From assembly GCF_000382345.1 (NCBI RefSeq), contig NZ_KB908097.1, forward strand, positions 1 through 64,000: DNA of 64,000 nucleotides. Reading direction: 5' to 3'. Every line of letters starts with the position of its first letter. Position 1 is the stretch's first letter. This document shows, one piece after another, positions 1 through 7,236 of the stretch. The notes under the pieces were generated by a model that was not told where the DNA came from, searched no databases, and saw nothing but the letters and a program-made list of their open reading frames with translations. A program made the position numbers and the translations under genes. The DNA comes from Massilia niastensis DSM 21313. GTDB taxonomy: Bacteria; Pseudomonadota; Gammaproteobacteria; Burkholderiales; Burkholderiaceae_D.

Positions 1-77
1 CGGGTCACCAAAGCCAAACCGCAACGCTATCCAGAACGCCGACTCCGACGTCCGCCATCCCTAACTTAACGGCATTA

Positions 78-185
78 GACTCTGACCCTAATTGTTTAGG
101 GTAGAGGCTGCTTGGTGCAATGCCAGGGTCGGAGTCGAATTGTTAGAAATTTTTGGAAGTTTCCTGGTAATGTGACTCTGACCCT
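78..185. repeat. Cluster of three 12-bp repeats (REP-like)
   Basis: The 12-mer GACTCTGACCCT occurs directly at 78-89 and 174-185, and inverted with one mismatch at 125-136. The 125-136 and 174-185 copies bound a 61-bp unit with inverted ends. A small perfect hairpin, CCCTAA/TTAGGG with a 4-nt loop, lies at 86-101. The rest of 1-297 contains no gene I can support. This layout resembles REP or RAYT-associated palindromes, but no transposase is present, so the class is inferred. Confidence 0.6.
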
Positions 186-297
186 ACCGTGTTCACGGCG
201 GCGTCGACATGGTGGGGTTTCGGCGTCGCCGGGCAGGACGGCACCGCCGTCAACGTCGAGACCGAGGCGCCGCGAGCGCGGCTGAGCATCGGGCCGG

Positions 298-2010
298 CTA
301 GCGGGGCGGCGTCGGGTTCCCGCCCGCGGGCGGGGCGTGGCGCGCTGCGGCGATCTGCGCGAAGATGGCGCCCAGCACCGCGATGTCCACCGGCTTGGTG
401 CAATGGAAATCGAATCCGGCGTCGAAGGCTTCGCGCTGGTCGTGCGCCTGGCCGAAGCCGGTCAGCGCGACCAGGCTGAAGCGGCCGAGGCCCGGCAGGC
501 GGCGCAGGCGGCGCGCCAGTTCGTAGCCGTCCATCCCCGGCAGTCCGATATCGAGCAGGAAGACGTCGGGCTGGAAGCCGGGCGCCAGGTCGAGCGCCGC
601 CTGCGGATGGTGCACCACCGCGCTCCGGTGGCCCAGCGCATCGAGCAGCATGCCCATCGTGTTGCCGGCATCCTCGTTATCGTCGACCACCAGCACCTTG
701 CAGCAGGCGGCATCGCGCGCGGCGCCCGCCGGCGCCGCGGCCGCAAGCGGGGAAGCCGTCACGGGAGCGGCCTTCGGCAGGGTCATGACGACCTGGGTGC
801 CGTGCCCGAGTCCCTCGCTGGTCGCGCGCAGGCTGCCGCCGTGCAGGTCGACCAGCTTGCGCGCGAGCGCCAGGCCGACGCCCAGTCCGCCGTCGGTCCG
901 GTCGGTGGAGCGCCTGACCTGGGTGAAGAGCTCGAAGACCCTGGCGAGCATGTCGCGTTCGATGCCGATGCCGTTGTCGGCCACGCACACCGACACCGCC
1001 TGGTCCGTGGCGCGCAGCGACAGGGTGATCTCGCCGCCGGCCGGCGTGTACTTGGCTGCGTTGTTGAGCAGGTTCGACAGGATCTGGATCAGCCGCTTCT
1101 GGTCGCCCTCGATCGGGAACGGGGCCGCGGGAATGCAGGTCAGCAGGCGGTGCCCCTTGTCCTCGATGTAGCCGCGGGTCTGTTCGATGGCCACCCCGAT
1201 GACCTCGCGCATGTCGATGCCTTCGGTCTCGAGCACGACGGCGCCGGTCGACAGCCGCGAGACGTCGAGCAGGTCGTCCACCAGGTGGGTCAGGTGCTGG
1301 ACCTGGCGTTCGATGATGGCGCCGGTACGCTGGATTTGCTCGACCGTGACGCCCTCGTTCTGCCAGATCCCGGCGCCGGCCCGGATCGGCGCCAGCGGAT
1401 TGCGCAGTTCGTGTCCCAGCATCGCCAGGAACTCGTCTTTCAGCCGGTCGGATTCTTCCTGGGCGTGCTGCATGCGCGCGGCCTGCAAACCGGTGGCGGC
1501 CAGCGAGGCGGCGGCGCGCAGGATGGCGAGATCGGTACCGGTAGGGAAATCCGGCGCGTCCGAGCCGAACCAGGCGCCGCCGCCGAGGGTGCTGAGGCCG
1601 AGTTCGAGCCGGACCATGCGCATCGACCCGATCGGGGTCGGCTGGAATGCATTGGTCGCCACCGACATGCTCGCGAGCCTGGGCCAGGCGGCGGAGGCGC
1701 GCTTCCAGTCCGCGAGCGCCGCAGGCGGCGCCTCGCACCCGTCGGCGCGCACGAACACACTGTGTTCTTCGCCGGCCAGGATGCTCGCCTCGATATAGCT
1801 GAAGCGCAGCGACACCATGCGCTCGACGGCCTGCGCCATCAGCTGCAGGACGGTCTGCCCATCCTTGCCCAGCCACATGGCGGACAGCGCGAGCAGTCCC
1901 ATGAGGTCGCGGATGCCGCGCTGCGCTTCTCCGGCATCCATGCCGGCGCCATGCGCCTGCATGCCGGCCGGGCTGGCGCTCGTCCGACCCGGACCGCCGA
2001 CTTCAGGCAC
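298..2010 (-). CDS. Hybrid sensor histidine kinase with C-terminal receiver domain
   Basis: This 570-residue protein is probably a cytoplasmic hybrid kinase, since no membrane segment is evident. Residues of about 30-180 look like a GAF-type sensory region. The HisKA H-box (GHELRNPL) has its phospho-accepting His near residue 200. A HATPase_c domain follows, with N-box NLLNNAAKYTP, a DNGIGI box and a GLGVGLALARKL G2 box. The C-terminus is a CheY-like receiver (VLVVDDNED, LLDIGLPGMDG, TKP). The GTG start at 2010 overlaps the stop of the upstream MEDS gene by 8 nt, indicating translational coupling. Internal ATGs at residues 17 and 24 are alternative starts. The signal is not identifiable from sequence. 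Confidence 0.9.
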   Translation of the reverse strand: MPEVGGPGRTSASPAGMQAHGAGMDAGEAQRGIRDLMGLLALSAMWLGKDGQTVLQLMAQAVERMVSLRFSYIEASILAGEEHSVFVRADGCEAPPAALADWKRASAAWPRLASMSVATNAFQPTPIGSMRMVRLELGLSTLGGGAWFGSDAPDFPTGTDLAILRAAASLAATGLQAARMQHAQEESDRLKDEFLAMLGHELRNPLAPIRAGAGIWQNEGVTVEQIQRTGAIIERQVQHLTHLVDDLLDVSRLSTGAVVLETEGIDMREVIGVAIEQTRGYIEDKGHRLLTCIPAAPFPIEGDQKRLIQILSNLLNNAAKYTPAGGEITLSLRATDQAVSVCVADNGIGIERDMLARVFELFTQVRRSTDRTDGGLGVGLALARKLVDLHGGSLRATSEGLGHGTQVVMTLPKAAPVTASPLAAAAPAGAARDAACCKVLVVDDNEDAGNTMGMLLDALGHRSAVVHHPQAALDLAPGFQPDVFLLDIGLPGMDGYELARRLRRLPGLGRFSLVALTGFGQAHDQREAFDAGFDFHCTKPVDIAVLGAIFAQIAAARHAPPAGGNPTPPR

Positions 2011-2620
2011 GCTTGCGCGCCCGCAGTTCCGCCAGCATGTCGGCAGCCGGCGTATAGAAGGGATTTTCCTGCACCACGCCGCCGATCAGGGTCAGCGGGT
2101 GGGTGCGCAGGATGTCGATCATCATCGAGCCGGACAGCTTGGCGATATCGTACACGCACACCGCAGGCTGCCTGTTGCGCGTCAGGACGTCGTTGACCTC
2201 GGCCTCGTATTCGAGAATGTCGGCGGCGCCCGGCGTCCCGGCGAAGACCCAGTCCATGTCGCCCATGATCCGCACGCGCCCGAACCCCGTGTCGCGGCCG
2301 CTCCCGGTCAGGTGGTCGACGGTGGCGAGCATCCTGTCCTTGCTGAAGCGGCCCGTCTCGTCGAGGTAGGTCTGGTGCCAGTCCAGCATTTCGAGCTGGC
2401 CGCATGCTTCGCAGTGCGGAACATCCATGCCGGCCTCGGCCAGGCGCCGGCGATGGTCCTGGCCGTTGGCCGGATTAACGATATGCAGGTTCTTCTCGTC
2501 CTGGGCGACTGCTTCGTTGAAGAAAGGAGACAGCATGGCGTACTCTTCGTCCCGGCTGTTGAAAAAGGCGCAGACGTGGAAATATTCGAGTTCCGTCCCG
2601 GCCAGCGATAGTCGATGCAT
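2003..2620 (-). CDS. MEDS-domain sensory protein
   Basis: A 205-residue protein beginning MHRLSLAGTELEYFHVCAFF, with a strong AGGAG ribosome site 6-7 nt upstream. The fold pattern (FHVCAFFNSRDEEYAMLSPF near the start; HIVNPANGQDHRRRL around residue 45; ACGQLEMLDW; VRIMGDMDW; VCVYDIAKLSG; HPLTLIGG) matches the MEDS family (DcmR-like sensory domain) that usually accompanies histidine kinases. No DNA-binding or catalytic domain is present, so it is probably a signal-input or partner protein for the overlapping hybrid kinase downstream. The ligand is unknown. A plausible -10 (TATACT) lies upstream. Confidence 0.85.
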   Translation of the reverse strand: MHRLSLAGTELEYFHVCAFFNSRDEEYAMLSPFFNEAVAQDEKNLHIVNPANGQDHRRRLAEAGMDVPHCEACGQLEMLDWHQTYLDETGRFSKDRMLATVDHLTGSGRDTGFGRVRIMGDMDWVFAGTPGAADILEYEAEVNDVLTRNRQPAVCVYDIAKLSGSMMIDILRTHPLTLIGGVVQENPFYTPAADMLAELRARKRA

Positions 2621-2661
2621 CTCGTTCTCCTCTTTTCGCTGACCAGGCGGCCAGTTGGAAA

Positions 2662-2667
2662 AGTATA
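2662..2667 (-). promoter_or_regulatory. Candidate -10 box for the MEDS-kinase operon
   Basis: TATACT on the minus strand lies 42 nt before the MEDS start, downstream of an A-rich tract. No convincing -35 hexamer was found at 16-18 nt, so this is weak support for a sigma-70 promoter. Confidence 0.3.
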
Positions 2668-2739
2668 GCTTGCTTTTTTTTGCCACACGGAAGAATCGAC
2701 GGCCCCTGTGCAGTCGAGCGACATCGCGGACTGCGGCGG

Positions 2740-3723
2740 CTAGGGCATGCCGGCTGCGGCGGCGCCGCGCAGGCGCTCCACCGCGGAGAACACGAAGTCG
2801 CGCGCCGTGGCGCAATCCAGCCTGGCCAGGGTCTGCAGGTCGTAGCGTTTGGCGGCTTCCTGCGCCACGAGGTAGCCCAGGTAGTAGCCGCGCCGCGCCG
2901 GCATGCCGGTCTTGTCGCCGCGGCGCAGGAACAGGCCGCTGTAGACTTCCTGGTCGTTCGAGTCCAGGTTGGCCTGCAGGTGTTCCAGGGCGCGCGGCAT
3001 CTGGGCGTCGGTGTCGCGCGCCATGTTCGCCGGCAGGTCGAACCCCAGCTCGGCCTCGGTGGCCGACGGATTCAGGGCCTTGGCCACATAGCCCGCCATG
3101 CCCTCGCGCCACAGCGACATCCACATCTTCTCTTCCTTGCATTCGAGGACCTGGTAGTCATGGAAGAGTTCATGGTGGAAGAAGGGCGCGACGTGGCCCT
3201 TGCCGTGCACCTTGGTCATGAGGTCGGCGCCGAAGATGAAGACCAGGCGGCCATCGAGGCGGCGCTTGCCGCCGTCCATCTCGCCCAGCGAGTGAACGAA
3301 CCAGATATCGCTGGCCTGCGGATAATCGGGGAACGCCGCCTTGAAGGACTTGACGTGGGCGGGCAGCTCGCGCGCGAAGGTCTCGACCTTCGCGATATAG
3401 GCGTCGCGAAGCGCCGGGAATTCCGTGTACGCCGCCGCGATCTCGGCGTCGCGCTGGGCTTGCGTCTTCCTGCCTTCATATCGTTCGATGCCGTAGAAGG
3501 CAGGGAAGCGGGCGCCGATCGTGGCCTTGAAATCCTTGACGAAGTCGGCCGGCGAGGTGGCGGCATTCCGGTCCCAGACCTTGACGAACTGGCTGGCCAG
3601 GTCGTGCACTTGGCCCTGTGCCTGCGCCATGGCGGCCTGGTCCAGGGCGTGGGCGGGGGCGGTCGCCAGCGCGGCGCTCAACAACAGCGACGCGATCCCG
3701 GCAGTGTTCATGGCAATGTTCAT
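2740..3723 (-). CDS. Secreted protein with HExxH metallopeptidase-like motif
   Basis: A 327-residue protein of no family I can name. It starts MNIAMNTAGIASLLLSAALA followed by APAHA, a good signal peptide, so it is probably periplasmic or secreted. A longer reading back to 3846 would bury this signal peptide and is not preferred. In the middle it carries HHELFHDY, which contains an HELFH (HExxH) zinc-binding signature. About 25 residues later comes WREGMAGYVA, resembling the gluzincin third-ligand Glu helix (EGxA). This makes a zinc-dependent peptidase plausible but unproven. It is transcribed away from the S46 peptidase gene across a 175-nt gap. A second in-frame ATG lies 12 nt inside. Confidence 0.7.
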   Translation of the reverse strand: MNIAMNTAGIASLLLSAALATAPAHALDQAAMAQAQGQVHDLASQFVKVWDRNAATSPADFVKDFKATIGARFPAFYGIERYEGRKTQAQRDAEIAAAYTEFPALRDAYIAKVETFARELPAHVKSFKAAFPDYPQASDIWFVHSLGEMDGGKRRLDGRLVFIFGADLMTKVHGKGHVAPFFHHELFHDYQVLECKEEKMWMSLWREGMAGYVAKALNPSATEAELGFDLPANMARDTDAQMPRALEHLQANLDSNDQEVYSGLFLRRGDKTGMPARRGYYLGYLVAQEAAKRYDLQTLARLDCATARDFVFSAVERLRGAAAAGMP

Positions 3724-3898
3724 GGCAGTGTACCCTGTCAAAAAAGGCAAGATTGTATGAGTGACATGGGCGGCATTTGTCATGAATTTGTCACGGCCCG
3801 GCAGGCGCGAAGTCCCGTCAATACGCGCGAAAACCACTCCCGGCATCCGGCAACGGCGCTATACTCGCGGATTGCTTTTTTTCATCCTGGGGTCTACC

Positions 3899-6043
3899 TT
3901 GTTCAAATCCATCGTCCTGCCTGTCGCCCTGCTGGGCGCGGCGACTGTCGCGGTCGCCGACGAGGGCCAATGGCAACCGCACCAGCTGCCGCAGCTCAAG
4001 TCCGAACTCAAGCGCATCGGCATCACCATCCCGGCCGACAAGCTGAACGACCTGGGCAAGCATCCGATGAGCGCCATCGTGTCGCTGGGCGGCTGTTCGG
4101 CCTCGTTCGTCTCGCCGGACGGCCTGGTCGTGACCAACCACCATTGCGCCTACGGTGCGATCCAGCGCAACTCGACCCCGGAAAAGAACTACATCGTCAA
4201 CGGCTTCCTGGCGAAGACCCGCGCCGAGGAACTGCCGGGCGGCCCGAACACCCTGGTGTACGTGACCGAGAAGGTCGAGAACGTCACCGAGCGCGTGCTC
4301 AAGGGCCTGTCGCCGGCCATGTCCGGCCGCGAACGCCATGAGCTGGTCGAGTCGCGCATCAAGGCCCTGATCGCCGAATGCGAGACCGACAAGGCCTACC
4401 GCTGCTCGGTGCCGGCCTTCCACCGCGGGCTCGAGTACTACCGCATCAAGCAGCTGATGATCCGCGACGTGCGCCTGGTGCACGCGCCGTCCGACCGCAT
4501 CGGCAACTTCGGCGGCGACATCGACAACTACGAATGGCCGCGCCAGACCGGCGACTACTCCTTCCTGCGCGCCTATGTCGGCAGGGATGGCCGCCCGGCC
4601 GATCCGTCGCCCGACAACGTGCCGTACAAGTCGAAGGACTTCCTGGTGGTCTCGGCCGAAGGCCTGAAGAACGGCGACCCGATCCTGCTGGCCGGCTACC
4701 CGGGCCGCACCAGCCGCTACAAGCTGCCGTCGGAAATCCGCTTCGCGCGCGACGTCGACTTCCCGGCCAAGGTCGCCACCATCACCGCCGACCTGTCGGT
4801 GATCGCGGCCGCCACCCACGGCAACCCGGCCTCGGACGTGCGCTACGCGAGCGTGGCCAAGAGCCTGAACAACGTGCTGAAGAAGACCCAGGGCCTGCTC
4901 GACGGCTTCGCGCGCAAGGACATCGCCGCCATCAAGGACGTGCAGGACGCCGAGTTCCGCGCCTGGTACAAGCAGAGCGGCAACGGCAATGGCGGCAGGA
5001 CCCTGCTGGCCGACCTCGACGCCGTGATCGCCGCCGACATGGCGCAGTCGCGCCAGGAAGCCGCGTGGAACGAAGCGACCCACAGCGACCTGCTCAAGAG
5101 CGCGCGCACCCTGTACCGCCTGGCGCTCGAGCGCCAGAAGCCGGACGCCCAGCGCGAAGCCGGCTACCAGGAGCGCGACCTGTCGTTCATCAAGGCGCGC
5201 CTGACCCGCCTCGAGCAGTCGTTCGTCGCGGGCGTCGACGAAGCCCGCTTCAACGCCGCGCTGCAGCGCTACGCGCGCATCGACGCCAGGCTGCGCCCGC
5301 AGGGCCTGGATCCGCTGCTGCCGGCCTTGACCTCACTTCCGGACATGGTCAAGGCCAGCGAGCTGTCCGACACCGCGAAGCGCCTGGCCTGGATCGGCCG
5401 CGATGCGGACGCCTTCCGCAAGTCGAACGACCCCTTCATCCAGCTGGCCGTGCGCCTGCACGACACCGGCCTGGCGCTGGAACACCGCCGCAACGACATC
5501 GACGGCAACCTGGAACGCGTGATCCCGCAGTACATGTCGGCCGTGATCGCCTGGAAGAAATCGCAGGGCAAGCCGGTCTACCCGGACGCGAACTCGACCC
5601 TGCGCGTGACCTACGGCACGGTGGCGCCGTACTCGCCGCGCGACGGCCTGGTGAAGGGCCCGTTCAGCACCGTCGAGGGCATCACCGAGAAGGCGACCAG
5701 CAAGGACCCGTTCATCGTGCCGGCCTCGCTGACCGAGGCGGTCAAGGCCAAGCGCTATGGCGTGTTCAAGGACCCGGTCCTGAACACCGTGCCGGTCAAT
5801 TTCCTGTCGAGCGCCGACACCACCGGCGGCAACTCGGGTTCGGCCGTGATGAACAAGCGCGGCGAACTGGTCGGCCTGAACTTCGATTCGACCTACGAGT
5901 CGATCACCAAGGACTGGTACTTCGACAGCGACATCACGCGCGCGATCCACGTCGATATCCGCTACATGCTGTGGGTGATGAAGGAGGTCGACCAGGCCGA
6001 CAACCTGCTCAAGGAAATGACGATCAAGTACCCGAAGAAGTAA
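3899..6043 (+). CDS. S46-family dipeptidyl-peptidase (DPP7/DPP11 type)
   Basis: A 714-residue serine peptidase removing dipeptides from oligopeptide N-termini, probably in the periplasm. The catalytic His is in VVTNHHCAYG, the Asp region in GGDIDNYEWPRQTGDY, and the catalytic Ser in TTGGNSGSAV. The chosen TTG start (FKSIVLPVALLGAATVAVAD follows) gives a standard signal peptide, normal family length and an upstream GGGG site; the open frame extends to 3761 but that part does not look like family sequence. A TATACT hexamer at 3860-3865 could be its -10. The residue after FD in GLNFDSTYES, which separates Gly (DPP7) and Arg (DPP11) specificity types, is Ser here. A strong terminator follows. Confidence 0.93.
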   Translation: MFKSIVLPVALLGAATVAVADEGQWQPHQLPQLKSELKRIGITIPADKLNDLGKHPMSAIVSLGGCSASFVSPDGLVVTNHHCAYGAIQRNSTPEKNYIVNGFLAKTRAEELPGGPNTLVYVTEKVENVTERVLKGLSPAMSGRERHELVESRIKALIAECETDKAYRCSVPAFHRGLEYYRIKQLMIRDVRLVHAPSDRIGNFGGDIDNYEWPRQTGDYSFLRAYVGRDGRPADPSPDNVPYKSKDFLVVSAEGLKNGDPILLAGYPGRTSRYKLPSEIRFARDVDFPAKVATITADLSVIAAATHGNPASDVRYASVAKSLNNVLKKTQGLLDGFARKDIAAIKDVQDAEFRAWYKQSGNGNGGRTLLADLDAVIAADMAQSRQEAAWNEATHSDLLKSARTLYRLALERQKPDAQREAGYQERDLSFIKARLTRLEQSFVAGVDEARFNAALQRYARIDARLRPQGLDPLLPALTSLPDMVKASELSDTAKRLAWIGRDADAFRKSNDPFIQLAVRLHDTGLALEHRRNDIDGNLERVIPQYMSAVIAWKKSQGKPVYPDANSTLRVTYGTVAPYSPRDGLVKGPFSTVEGITEKATSKDPFIVPASLTEAVKAKRYGVFKDPVLNTVPVNFLSSADTTGGNSGSAVMNKRGELVGLNFDSTYESITKDWYFDSDITRAIHVDIRYMLWVMKEVDQADNLLKEMTIKYPKK

Positions 6044-6063
6044 ACCAGGCAAGCGCCTGACGG

Positions 6064-6097
6064 GGCCGCGGCGAAGAAGGTTCGCCGCGGCCTTTTT
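6064..6097 (+). terminator. Rho-independent terminator after the S46 peptidase gene
   Basis: A perfect 12-bp stem (6064-6075 with 6081-6092) with a 5-nt loop GAAGG is followed by TTTTT. It lies 20 nt after the peptidase stop and separates it from the transporter gene. Confidence 0.92.
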
Positions 6098-6124
6098 GCT
6101 TGTGCCGCCCCACACTCCGACCGA

Positions 6125-6718
6125 ATGAACGACTCGCTTTCCCTGCTGGGCCTCACCACCACGCCGCTCGAACTGGTTTCCTTCCTGCTGGCCGCCACCA
6201 CCGTCGTGCTCAACATCCGCCAGAAGCACTGGGCCTGGCTGTTCTCGATCGTCTCCTCAGGCACCTATGCCGCGGTGTTCTTCGAGGCCCGCCTGTACGG
6301 CGACATGGGACTGCAGTTCGTGTTCATCGCGGCTTCGGTATGGGGCTGGTACCAGTGGCTGCACGGCGCCGGCGACAAGCCGCTGGTGGTCACCCGCCTC
6401 AAGCCCTCGGGCTGGGCGTGGTCGCTGGCCGCCTGGCTGCTCGGCTACCTGGTGCTGTCGAGCTTCCTGCGGCACTTCACCGACACCGACGTGCCGCATG
6501 CGGACGGCTTCCTGACCGCCGGCAGCCTGGTCGGCCAGCTCCTGCTGGGCCGCAAGAAGGTCGAGAACTGGCACGTCTGGATCGTGGTCGACGTGCTGTA
6601 CGTGGGCCTGTACGTGTATAAAGGCCTGATGCTGACCGCCGTGCTGTACGGCGTGTTCGTGCTGCTGGCCTGGACCGGGCTGCGCGCCTGGGGCAACATC
6701 GCACGGAGGGATGCATGA
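6125..6718 (+). CDS. pnuC: PnuC-family vitamin transporter (nicotinamide riboside or thiamine)
   Basis: A 197-residue integral membrane protein with about seven hydrophobic segments. The PnuC-family core is visible: NIRQKHWAWLFSIVSSGTYA in the first third, LQFVFIAASVWGWYQW in the middle, and the C-terminal NWHVWIVVDVLYVGLYVYKG. PnuC proteins carry nicotinamide riboside by facilitated diffusion driven by cytoplasmic phosphorylation; the PnuT subgroup carries thiamine. The gene overlaps the downstream kinase-like gene (ATGATGG), consistent with transport plus trapping. It converges on a TonB receptor controlled by a TPP riboswitch, which makes thiamine a serious alternative. No clear ribosome site precedes the ATG. 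Confidence 0.88.
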   Translation: MNDSLSLLGLTTTPLELVSFLLAATTVVLNIRQKHWAWLFSIVSSGTYAAVFFEARLYGDMGLQFVFIAASVWGWYQWLHGAGDKPLVVTRLKPSGWAWSLAAWLLGYLVLSSFLRHFTDTDVPHADGFLTAGSLVGQLLLGRKKVENWHVWIVVDVLYVGLYVYKGLMLTAVLYGVFVLLAWTGLRAWGNIARRDA

Positions 6719-7236
6719 TGGCGCAAGTGGAAAAGATCGCGATCCTCGGCGCCGAGTCGTCCGGCAAGTCGACCCTGTCGGACGCGCTGGCGCGGCATTA
6801 CGGCAGCGTATGGGTGCCGGAATACCTGCGCGAGTTCGTCGACACCCGGGGGCGCGTGCCGTTCGAACACGACCAGTTCGGGATCGCCCGCACCCAGCTC
6901 GAACGCGAGGACCAGGCGCTCGCGCGTGCGCGGCGCTTCCTGTTCTGCGACACCACGCCCCTGATGACGGCGCTGTACAGCCGCGTGTACTGGGGCAGGG
7001 TGGATCCGCAGCTGGCGGCGCTCGACACGCGCCACGACTATGCCCGGACCTTCGTCACGGCGCCCGACAGCCCGTGGGAGCCGGATGGCCTGATGCGCGA
7101 ATCGGATGCGGTGCGCCAGATGGTGCACCGGATGCTGCTGGAGACGCTGGACGCAAGGGGCATCCCCTACGTCCTGCTGGAAGGAAGCCTGCCGCAGCGG
7201 CTGCGGCAGGTGGAAGGCCTGCTTGGTCCCGCCTAG
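6715..7236 (+). CDS. NadR-like P-loop kinase (AAA_28 family)
   Basis: A 173-residue cytoplasmic ATPase/kinase. The Walker A motif GAESSGKST is at residues of about 11-19. It continues with WVPEYLREFVDTRG and FLFCDTTPLMTALYSRVY, the arrangement of the ribosylnicotinamide-kinase domain of NadR. No N-terminal HTH or adenylyltransferase domain is present, so it is a stand-alone kinase. Its start overlaps the transporter stop by 4 nt, supporting a role in trapping the imported vitamin by phosphorylation. Nicotinamide riboside is the default substrate. A thiamine substrate is an inference from the neighbouring TPP-regulated receptor. Its end overlaps the convergent receptor gene by 4 nt. Confidence 0.82.
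   Translation: MMAQVEKIAILGAESSGKSTLSDALARHYGSVWVPEYLREFVDTRGRVPFEHDQFGIARTQLEREDQALARARRFLFCDTTPLMTALYSRVYWGRVDPQLAALDTRHDYARTFVTAPDSPWEPDGLMRESDAVRQMVHRMLLETLDARGIPYVLLEGSLPQRLRQVEGLLGPA

Noticed and set aside
189-479. Possible C-terminal fragment of a gene at the left edge
   Set aside because: The reading (GFGVAGQDGTAVNVETEAP) is suggestive of a protein tail but has no recognised family and runs on antisense into the kinase gene.
337-2196. Long plus-strand open frame opposite the hybrid kinase
   Set aside because: High GC and third-position bias create long antisense frames; the minus-strand kinase has complete domain motifs, and the plus frame has none.
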